Positions 53,081 through 59,377 of a stretch of DNA of 59,377 bases are shown here, piece by piece (position 1 is the first letter of the stretch; every line of letters starts with the position of its first letter). This stretch comes from Pseudomonadota bacterium. Its GTDB lineage: Bacteria; Pseudomonadota; Gammaproteobacteria; Steroidobacterales; Woeseiaceae. The DNA lies in contig JADFNS010000020.1 of NCBI GenBank assembly GCA_022563255.1, forward strand, positions 1 through 59,377, in the 5' to 3' direction. A model generated the notes under the pieces. That model saw only the letters and a program-made list of their open reading frames with translations, was not told the origin of the DNA and did no database searches. The position numbers and the translations under genes were made by a program.

Positions 53081-55474
53081 ATGAACAGTGTCACAAAAAC
53101 AACGCGTGCATTTCTAGCGATCGTAGCAACAGGCGCCGCATTGGCTATGACGAGTTCTGTGTTCGCGCAGGCGATCATTGAAGAAATCGTTGTCACAGCG
53201 ACCAAGCGTGAATCGTCGATTCAGGATGTGCCGTTTTCCATTAACGCGCAGACAGAGCGAGAAATTCAGCGCCTGGGTGCGACCGACCTTGAGAGTCTGG
53301 CAAGAAACGTCGCCGGGCTGACCGTCCAGAATCTCGGTCCTGGCCAAAGTCAGATTGCCATTCGTGGCGTATCTGCCGGCCAGATCGTTCGTGACCAGCC
53401 TGGCGTAAAAGAGCAGGTGGGTGTGTATCTGGATGAATCGGTGATATCGCTGTCCCTGTTTACGCCGGACTTCGATCTTTTCGATCTCAATCGCGTGGAG
53501 ACGCTTCGCGGGCCGCAAGGCACGTTGTTCGGTTCCGGTTCGGTTGGTGGCACGATTCGTTACATTACGAATGCTCCGGATCTCGACGCGTACGCCGCGA
53601 AAGTTGAACTGGATTTCAATTCAGTCACCGACGGCGAAATTGGCGGACACATCAAGGGTATGGTCAACCTGCCTCTGGCTGATGGCCGTGCAGCGCTGCG
53701 GCTGGTTGGATACACGACCGAGTATGCTGGCTTCATCGACGCGTTGGGCGAAGGTGGTAGCGTCAGAGAGGACGTTAACAGCGGCAATCGCACCGGCTTA
53801 CGTGCGACCTTGAAATTCGAAGTGTCAGACACGGTTACGATTACGCCGCGCATTGTTTATCAGTCCATTGAGACCGACGGCTTCAATCGCCAGGAAGTGT
53901 TCAATCTGTATGCCAATCCATACACGACAACCCGTCCTGCGATTCAACTGGGCGAACGTCAGCAGTATTTACTGCGCCCCGAAGAGTTCACCGACGATAC
54001 GTTGCTAGCTGATATCGTCGTTAACGTCGAGCTTTCGAATTTCGATCTGACCTTTGTGGGCAGCACCCTGGATCGTGAGATTCTGGTCAGCCGTGACGCC
54101 AGCGCCCTGACGGGCAGCGTGTCCGTCGATCTGGGGTTCGCAGCATCCGATGTGTTGTTGCCATCGAATCTCCGCGATACGACGGACATCAATCAGACGA
54201 CGTTCGAGGCACGCATCAGTTCCAGTGGGGAAGGTCCATTGCAGTGGTTAGCCGGCGTATTTTTCTCCAACATGGAACGCGACTACGCGCAGCGTCTGCC
54301 AACACCTGGCTATGCTGCCGCAACTGACGCGGTGTTTGGTGCTGGAACGTCTGCCGCCGTTGCCAACGGCTTTCCGAATCTCGATTCGCCATTCAACTCC
54401 GATTTGCCTTACGACATTGAGCAAACCGCGTTCTTCGGTGAGCTGACGTATGACCTTTCAGATACATTGCATATAACCGTTGGCGGGCGTTTCTACGACT
54501 TCGACGAAACACGCGTGATTACGACAGGTGGTTTATTCGCAGCCGGTGATTCGGGTGTCGTTGACTCCACTTCGTCGGACGGCTTTACGCCGCGCATACT
54601 GGCGAGCTGGAACATGAACGAGGAAGTTACGCTGAACGCGCAGATTTCTCAGGGTTTCCGTCTGGGCGGAGTAAACGATCCGCTGAACACAGGACTGTGT
54701 ACGGCTGAAGATTTGGTGATCTTCGGCAGTTTCCAGAACTACGACGATGAGACGATGTGGAATTATGAGGCGGGCATCAAGTCCAGCTTCGATAACGGCA
54801 TTACGTTCAACGCCGCGGCGTTTTACTCGGACATCTCCGATCTGCAGGTAACACTGGACGCCGGCTCTTGTTCGTCGCGAATTTCCTTTAACGTAGCAGA
54901 CGCACACACGGCAGGCGTTGAGTTTGAGCTTGGCGCCAGACCGTCGGAATCGTTGTACCTGTCGCTTGCAGGCAGCGCGCTCAAGTCGGAATTTGACTCG
55001 ACCGTGGTCGATGCAAACGACGCGATTCTCGGTGGTGTGCAAGACGGAAATCGTCTGGCATCTGTTCCCGACTTCCAGATCGCTGCGAGCGGCAGCTATT
55101 ACTTCCCGGTTTCTTTCATGGGTGGTTCCAATGCCACTGTGACGGCGACCGTACACCATGTTGGTGACCGCATAACGCAGCCGAGCGATCAATTGGCAGG
55201 GGCCGGTCTGTTCCAGTCTTTGCTGCCTTATGGCGGAGCGACGGGATTTGAAACCACCACGGTGGATCTTGTGCTTGACGCGTATACGATCGTCAATCTG
55301 AGCGTGGGCATAGAACACGATGACTGGTCGGCGGTTCTGTACATTCATAACGTCGGCGATGAGAATGCCAACCTGTCGTTTGATCGTGAACGCGGTGGTC
55401 GTGCACGACTTGCGTTCCGTACCAACGTTCCACGAACCATTGGTATTACGTTCAGGAAGAATTTCTCGAACTAA
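53081..55474 (+). CDS. TonB-dependent outer-membrane receptor
   Basis: 797 residues. A signal peptide (about 1-29, SSVFAQA) is followed at once by a TonB box (EEIVVTATK). The plug domain has DVPFSINAQ, QIAIRGVSAG and VETLRGPQGTLFGSGSVGGT (near residue 142). A 22-strand barrel ends in the outer-membrane C-terminus IGITFRKNFSN. The substrate is not evident; the plug resembles iron-complex and carbohydrate/other receptors common in marine bacteria. It stands alone, with no transporter, regulator or exbBD next to it, and is closed by a strong terminator. Confidence 0.94.
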   Translation: MNSVTKTTRAFLAIVATGAALAMTSSVFAQAIIEEIVVTATKRESSIQDVPFSINAQTEREIQRLGATDLESLARNVAGLTVQNLGPGQSQIAIRGVSAGQIVRDQPGVKEQVGVYLDESVISLSLFTPDFDLFDLNRVETLRGPQGTLFGSGSVGGTIRYITNAPDLDAYAAKVELDFNSVTDGEIGGHIKGMVNLPLADGRAALRLVGYTTEYAGFIDALGEGGSVREDVNSGNRTGLRATLKFEVSDTVTITPRIVYQSIETDGFNRQEVFNLYANPYTTTRPAIQLGERQQYLLRPEEFTDDTLLADIVVNVELSNFDLTFVGSTLDREILVSRDASALTGSVSVDLGFAASDVLLPSNLRDTTDINQTTFEARISSSGEGPLQWLAGVFFSNMERDYAQRLPTPGYAAATDAVFGAGTSAAVANGFPNLDSPFNSDLPYDIEQTAFFGELTYDLSDTLHITVGGRFYDFDETRVITTGGLFAAGDSGVVDSTSSDGFTPRILASWNMNEEVTLNAQISQGFRLGGVNDPLNTGLCTAEDLVIFGSFQNYDDETMWNYEAGIKSSFDNGITFNAAAFYSDISDLQVTLDAGSCSSRISFNVADAHTAGVEFELGARPSESLYLSLAGSALKSEFDSTVVDANDAILGGVQDGNRLASVPDFQIAASGSYYFPVSFMGGSNATVTATVHHVGDRITQPSDQLAGAGLFQSLLPYGGATGFETTTVDLVLDAYTIVNLSVGIEHDDWSAVLYIHNVGDENANLSFDRERGGRARLAFRTNVPRTIGITFRKNFSN

Positions 55475-55501
55475 GCGCCAGAAAAAGCAATAAGAAAAAC
55501 C

Positions 55502-55535
55502 AACGCCCGGCCTTGCGAGGTCGGGCGTTTTTTAT
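55502..55535 (+). terminator. Rho-independent terminator after the TonB receptor
   Basis: AACGCCCGGCCT, a TGCG loop and AGGTCGGGCGTT form a stem (55502-55529) with one unpaired position, followed by TTTT. It lies 27 bases after the receptor stop. Confidence 0.88.
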
Positions 55536-55607
55536 TGCAGAGCGAGCTGCATGCGGATGAGCGATTGCTGGCTGGAATGCAAACCATGCAGAAACAGTAA
55601 TTTACCC

Positions 55608-55636
55608 TTGACTGATCTCCGATCCGTCGGTCTAAT
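55608..55636 (+). promoter_or_regulatory. tRNA-Phe promoter
   Basis: TTGACT (55608-55613), a 17-base spacer and TCTAAT (55631-55636): near-consensus sigma70 elements. The GC-rich discriminator (ACCCCGC) after the -10 is typical of stringently controlled stable-RNA promoters. The start point would be about 55 bases before the mature tRNA. Confidence 0.8.
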
Positions 55637-55697
55637 ACCCCGCTCGTTCGCCCTTGGCAAACGACTGTACGAGCGCGCGCTGCGCGCGACGAAATGC

Positions 55698-55773
<76 letters not shown>

Positions 55774-55774
55774 G

Positions 55775-55810
55775 ATACAAAAAACGCCCCGTGAAGGGGC
55801 GTTGTTGTAT
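55775..55810 (+). terminator. terminator after tRNA-Phe
   Basis: AACGCCCC (55783-55790), loop GTGAA, GGGGCGTT (55796-55803), extended by the outer pair ATACAA (55775-55780) and TTGTAT (55805-55810). The T tract is interrupted but the stem is very stable. By symmetry it could work on either strand. Confidence 0.75.
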
Positions 55811-55847
55811 CTGCGACCAGCGACTGAGAACCACGTTCGATTGATTC

Positions 55848-55983
55848 GGATCGGCCCAGGCCGATCCTCACCCTGCGGGCGGGTTGACTCGACGCGTCCT
55901 GCGTCTCGCCCTTCGGGTGCACTTCGTGCGTCCAATTCGGCTTTCCTGCCGAATTGTTGCGGTCTTGATTCGCTTCGCAAATC
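55848..55983. repeat. run of six consecutive hairpins in non-coding DNA
   Basis: In order: GGATCGGCC-CA-GGCCGATCC (55848-55867), GACGC-GTCCT-GCGTC (55891-55905), CCC-TTC-GGG (55909-55917), GCAC-TTC-GTGC (55919-55929), CAATTCGGC-TTTCCT-GCCGAATTG (55933-55956) and GATTCGC-TTC-GCAAATC (55967-55983). The last has one mismatch, and three of the six share a TTC loop. The gap 55774-56082 holds no gene; open frames crossing it read antisense through the tRNA and are not coding. Confidence 0.6.
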
Positions 55984-55991
55984 GGTCCGCA

Positions 55992-56002
55992 CCTGGCCAC
56001 CA
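55992..56002. repeat. short third copy of the tRNA-Phe 3' end
   Basis: CCTGGCCACCA matches the last 11 bases of tRNA-Phe (acceptor strand plus discriminator and CCA) and lies 8 bases after the hairpin run. It may mark an older junction, dividing the element into two parts. Confidence 0.4.
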
Positions 56003-56082
56003 CTTCAAATTAGTCTGTTCTGGTGAACACTCGATAGGTCCATGCCTGTAAATCGATGGCGAGAGCTGACCTACCTGAAATC

Positions 56083-58284
56083 CTAATTAGGGGCCGGACT
56101 CTTGCCGCAGGCCGTGGGCGATGGCTTCCAGGATTCGAAACCATCGGGGCCACAAGCTACATTGAGTAGCTTGTCCCGTTCGGCCGATATGTATTCACGG
56201 TGCGTGTTTCTAAGTTCTGCAAACTCAGGCATTTCATCCCAACCCGTTATTTCATACATATAAGTCAGCCGCTCAACCGGCATGATGCTTCGAGTCGCGG
56301 CTTTGCTCAAATGTTCTATCGCGATATCGGGTTGGCCACGCATTTGCGCGAACAAGGCCTTGGCGAGGTGCAAGAAGAAAACATCCAAGCCCGAGTCAAT
56401 GGCCTCGCCGATGATAACTTCCAACGGGTCAATACGTTCGAATGTTGTTTCCATGTCGCCGCGGCGCCACGCGTCGAGCGCGAACAAAATGTTGGTGAAA
56501 TCGATCGGCCGCTGCGCGTCGCCTATCGAACGCAGGTAGCGCTCTGCAAGCTTGAGCGCTTCGTCTTTGTTGCCCGCGTCCCACTGCGCCCATGCCAGGT
56601 GGCTTAGCGCCTCTGGGTTATTGGGATCATCGTTGAATTCCTGTTGCGCCAGTTCCAGTATGTAGTCGAAGTCCAACCCGTCAGACACCAGGTCATACAG
56701 GTTGTCAGGACGCGGCCACACAGCGACTCCTGCATCATGTAGACCGAGACTCCACAGCCCGCTCGCCGCCTGAAAACGCGCGCGGAAATTGGAGGAATCC
56801 AAATCTACTCCTCGCATCCACTGCTCGACGCCATCCGCCGCGCGGCCTTGCGAGACAAAGATAATGCCCTTCCAGAGCGCACCACGTATCGGATCAAGTT
56901 GTGACAATCGATCGAGCACAGGCTCCGCTTTCTCGAATTGCCGGCGGTTGACTAATTCATTGCCGTAGTTACTCAACGTCAGTACGGACATAGGGTCGAT
57001 TTCGTAGGCCTTTTCCATTTCCCGAAGCGCCTCCTCAATCTTGCCGACTTCGCCCAGGCTCGATGCATACCAGTTGCGAATGTCGGTAAGAGATGGATTT
57101 AGTGCCAGCGCTTTTTCGAAATAGGGAAGCGCCTCCTCTTCCTGGTAGCGTGCGCTGAGGATCAACCCCATACTTCCAAGCGCCTCCGGCAGGGCGGGGT
57201 CCAGTTCCAGCGCCCGTTCGATGTGCGGTAGCCCCTTATACAAGGATTCTTCAAGCGTCAAGTCACCATAAGTGCCGCTGCTCGCTGTCAGCAGGTACCA
57301 GGCCAGGCCGAGTCCTGCATGCGACGGTGCATAGTCAGGGTCGAATTCGAGTGCACGCTCGTAGTTGATAATCGACGCCTTGATGTCAGAGTTGGTGCGC
57401 TTCTTAATCTGGTGCTGAGCCAGCAGGTGCGCGTTGTACGCTTCCGGGTTCGCCGCGGCTCTTACCTGTGGTGCTGCATCGACCTGCAGCCCCAAAGTCT
57501 CGGATAACGCCGCAACAATCGCCGCCGCGATTTCATCCTGGATGGCGAAAATGTCATCGATCTCGCGATCGTAGGAATCGGACCACAGGTGATAACCCGT
57601 ACTGGCGTCAATGAGCTGAGCGGTCACCCGTATCCGAACGTCAGCTCTGCGCACACTGCCTTCGAGAACGTGCTTGACATTTAGTTGCTTCGCGATTTCG
57701 CTGATGTCGAGATTTTGCCCCTTGAACTGGAAGCTGGACGTTCGTGCCGCCACGTGCAGATTCGGAATTTTCGCAAGCAGGTTTAGCAGCTCTTCGGAAA
57801 TGCCATCCGAAAAATACTCCTGGTCAGGATCGGCCGACATGTTAACGAATGGGAGTACCGCGATTGACGCTGCAGAAGACGTTTGCGTTACTTCGGTTGC
57901 GTCAACACCAACGGCCGCGGTCCGCTCGGCCTGTTCGACGAGGCCTTGCCGTTCCCACAGGAAGTAACCAAGAGACAGAACCAGCACAGCAATGATCGCG
58001 TAGTTGAGTTTCTTTCCAGTCGTCGCCGTAACAGACTCTTCGGTATTGACGTCCTTTGTTTTCTTAAGGCCATCCGGCGTTATTTCGAACGCCCAAGCAA
58101 AAAGCAGCACCAGGGGCAGACCAGTCGTCAGAACAACGATGAAGAATGCTTCGGTCCACTCGGGGAGGCTTAGCGGACCGCTGACAGTCTCGATGAACTG
58201 GATGATCAGCCACGCGACCACAACGTACGCTACGCCGACGCGAAATACGTTGCGCCGCTTGAGTTCCTGGAAGATATTGCTCAT
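56083..58284 (-). CDS. membrane protein with TolB-like N-terminal domain and TPR repeats
   Basis: 733 residues from the ATG at 58284 (MSNIFQELKRRNVFRVGVAY); the frame extends 22 codons further without a family match. The first ~120 residues have a basic start and two or three membrane helices (about 14-32, 45-65 and 93-111). A FlgO/TolB-like alpha-beta domain follows from SIAVLPFVNMSADPDQEYFS to VKHVLEGSVRRADVRIRVTA and DIFAIQDEIAAAIVAAL. The rest is tetratricopeptide helices (for example YAPSHAGLGLAWYLL, ALEALGSMGLIL-like units). Similar proteins occur as large paralogous families, often fused to adenylate cyclase or winged-helix domains; neither is present here. Function unknown. Confidence 0.88.
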   Translation of the reverse strand: MSNIFQELKRRNVFRVGVAYVVVAWLIIQFIETVSGPLSLPEWTEAFFIVVLTTGLPLVLLFAWAFEITPDGLKKTKDVNTEESVTATTGKKLNYAIIAVLVLSLGYFLWERQGLVEQAERTAAVGVDATEVTQTSSAASIAVLPFVNMSADPDQEYFSDGISEELLNLLAKIPNLHVAARTSSFQFKGQNLDISEIAKQLNVKHVLEGSVRRADVRIRVTAQLIDASTGYHLWSDSYDREIDDIFAIQDEIAAAIVAALSETLGLQVDAAPQVRAAANPEAYNAHLLAQHQIKKRTNSDIKASIINYERALEFDPDYAPSHAGLGLAWYLLTASSGTYGDLTLEESLYKGLPHIERALELDPALPEALGSMGLILSARYQEEEALPYFEKALALNPSLTDIRNWYASSLGEVGKIEEALREMEKAYEIDPMSVLTLSNYGNELVNRRQFEKAEPVLDRLSQLDPIRGALWKGIIFVSQGRAADGVEQWMRGVDLDSSNFRARFQAASGLWSLGLHDAGVAVWPRPDNLYDLVSDGLDFDYILELAQQEFNDDPNNPEALSHLAWAQWDAGNKDEALKLAERYLRSIGDAQRPIDFTNILFALDAWRRGDMETTFERIDPLEVIIGEAIDSGLDVFFLHLAKALFAQMRGQPDIAIEHLSKAATRSIMPVERLTYMYEITGWDEMPEFAELRNTHREYISAERDKLLNVACGPDGFESWKPSPTACGKSPAPN

Positions 58285-58582
58285 AGGCTTGTTGTTATAT
58301 CGACCACCGAGCGCTAAATGTAGCAGATTCGAGAGGAAGTCCGGCAACAACGTTCTCTACCGCTTTTGCACATTGCATAGTTGGAGTCAACTGCGGCATT
58401 CAATACGAATCACACGATCCGGCCCAGAACGAGGCGGGTATCTCGGTCACGATTCGATCGCCACAAGCGCTGCGTGAGTTTTGCGTGAACTAGCTATGCA
58501 CAGTCCTGCACTGTACTGCAAATTGGGCAACGGACGCCCCGCTAACTCATTGAAATATAAAGCCTCAGGCGATCCTGCTCGC

Positions 58583-58629
58583 GACTGAAAATCCGCGTGT
58601 CGGTGGTTCGATTCCGCCCCTGGCCACCA
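58583..58629. repeat. 47-bp direct repeat, distal copy (partial tRNA-Phe)
   Basis: Perfect copy of the anticodon-arm-to-CCA part of tRNA-Phe, without the 5' half, so it cannot make a tRNA. It sits in the gene-free stretch 58285-58817, where I see no other definite feature. Open frames across it on the minus strand are the familiar spurious products of antisense tRNA-Phe. Confidence 0.9.
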
Positions 58630-58817
58630 TTCCAAGCACGTCGATGCATCATGAGGTACCCGTCAAAGCCGGATGCGAGGTTTGCTCTGGTATGGCCTTG
58701 GCGACGAAGAAACCTTGAGGTCCCTGATGTTGTATCGGTGTATAGCCAGATCGATCGATGCCCGCTCAACACTGCAAGTACAGTTCACGAAACCTGCTAG
58801 CGAGACCCCGAGCGATC

Positions 58818-59377
58818 TCACAACCGCATAAACTGCTGCCGCGTTCGTGACCAGGCGTAACCCAGCAACACAGCCACAAAAAACACCTCTGCGCCGAAAT
58901 TGATGACTGAGCTAATGAGCTGCTGTAGTCGTTCGGGAATCTCGAACGGCAACAGATTCGTGAGGACACCAAACATCGCGTCAGTGACCAGGTTAGTCAG
59001 GTACAGTGACAGCTTGATCGTGAATATAGACACCGCCGCATTGATCCCCGATTTGAAGGCAGACTTGAATAGCGTCTCGACGTCATGAGAATGGGCGATG
59101 GGCAGTAACATCCAGACGCAGATGATAAACGACGACGTCACGCCGCTGGTGCGACCGAGAAAGCCAAGATCGGCACTGGGAACGGACTGCAGCCAGGTGA
59201 GCAGCACAACAGCCATCCAGCACAGGGCCCACAGGGCGAGCAGGTGGGGTGCCACCTTGATCCAGTTTTCCTCTGCTTCCGCGGCCGTAAAATCGCGTGC
59301 ATGCTCCTCGCCTCTTTGCATCAGCACTCGCAGGTAGACGCCCACGAGAACCGCGGGGATGACGAACGGGTAAAACA
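58818..59377 (-). CDS. multi-pass membrane protein of unknown function (5' end beyond the window)
   Basis: The frame is open from the stop at 58818 through the right edge. Codons 59346-59375 read FYPFVIPAVL before a GTG at 59345, and they form part of a membrane helix, so the true start lies outside. Four further hydrophobic stretches follow: HLLALWALCWMAVVLLTWLQ, SSFIICVWMLLPIA, AAVSIFTIKLSLYLTNLVTD and SSVINFGAEVFFVAVLLGYAW. A cytoplasmic stretch RGEEHARDFTAAEAEENW separates the first two helices. The fold resembles small Yip1/RDD-like membrane proteins, but I cannot assign it. Confidence 0.72.
   Translation of the reverse strand, partial: FYPFVIPAVLVGVYLRVLMQRGEEHARDFTAAEAEENWIKVAPHLLALWALCWMAVVLLTWLQSVPSADLGFLGRTSGVTSSFIICVWMLLPIAHSHDVETLFKSAFKSGINAAVSIFTIKLSLYLTNLVTDAMFGVLTNLLPFEIPERLQQLISSVINFGAEVFFVAVLLGYAWSRTRQQFMRL

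Larger units (their letters stand above)
55774..58629. mobile_element. tRNA-Phe-targeted insertion remnant (2.86 kb, no integrase)
   Basis: The segment begins right after an intact tRNA-Phe and ends with a perfect 47-bp copy of its 3' part, the arrangement left by tyrosine-recombinase integration into a tRNA gene. Inside are a terminator hairpin, a hairpin series, an 11-bp third copy of the tRNA end (55992-56002) and one large TolB-like/TPR gene. No integrase, excisionase or transposase is recognisable, so it would be a decayed or satellite element. Confidence 0.55.

Noticed and set aside
55774..58629. Integron, CRISPR or toxin-antitoxin reading of the hairpin-rich segment
   Set aside because: The hairpins differ in sequence and are not evenly spaced, there are no spacers, and no integrase, cas or small paired genes are present.

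Overview
The window reads as chromosomal DNA of a free-living gammaproteobacterium of moderately high GC. The gene neighbourhoods are classic for that class: gmk-yicC divergent from a PP2C phosphatase-rph-rdgB-hemW, ponA divergent from pilMNOPQ-aroK-aroB, tesA divergent from ybbA-ybbP, and asmA-mutY-yggX. Type IV pili, a TonB-dependent receptor, a TolB-like/TPR membrane protein and an egtB-egtD pair suggest a Gram-negative environmental lineage. A marine Woeseiaceae-like group is my guess, but the sequence alone does not prove it. Genes are tightly packed, and many adjacent genes overlap by ATGA or GTGA.

Layout. 1-5 kb: nucleotide and RNA metabolism (gmk, yicC, PP2C, rph, rdgB) and hemW. 4.9-5.3 kb: a gene-free, AT-rich stretch with three perfect DnaA boxes. 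5.3-7 kb: rpmE and gltA. 7-10 kb, minus strand: an uncharacterised protein and ponA. 10.2-10.6 kb: a regulatory gap with a CRP/Vfr-like site. 10.6-15.5 kb: pilMNOPQ, closed by a strong terminator. 15.6-20.1 kb: aroK, aroB, dgt, pyrF, hemE. 20.2-26.1 kb: tesA-fadD (minus) face to face with ybbA-ybbP and a broken NUDIX gene. 26.1-32.4 kb: a 2-hydroxyacid dehydrogenase, ycgN, a nitroreductase, ppc, yajQ and an unknown gene. 32.5-34.3 kb: an SLC13-type carrier. 34.4-41 kb: a complete trp operon (trpL attenuator, then trpE, G, D, C, F, B, A).

41-43 kb: a GGDEF/EAL protein convergent on trpA. 43.3-45.2 kb: an ECF sigma factor, a membrane anti-sigma-like protein and a DUF4097 beta-solenoid protein. 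45.3-49.1 kb: asmA, a SRPBCC-like protein, mutY, yggX. 49.1-51.7 kb, minus strand: lrp-type regulator, egtB, egtD. 51.8-55.5 kb: ald and a TonB receptor with a strong terminator. 55.6-55.8 kb: tRNA-Phe with its own promoter and terminator.

The least ordinary part is 55.7-58.6 kb. The last 47 bp of tRNA-Phe are repeated perfectly at 58583-58629, the signature of a tRNA-targeted insertion. The enclosed 2.86 kb holds a run of consecutive hairpins, a third short copy of the tRNA 3' end and one large TolB-like/TPR gene, but no integrase. Other points worth following are the DnaA-box cluster, a trp leader peptide whose start codon lies almost at the predicted transcription start, the NUDIX gene with an internal deletion plus an ochre codon, and tesA and ybbA sharing a CATG for their opposed start codons.
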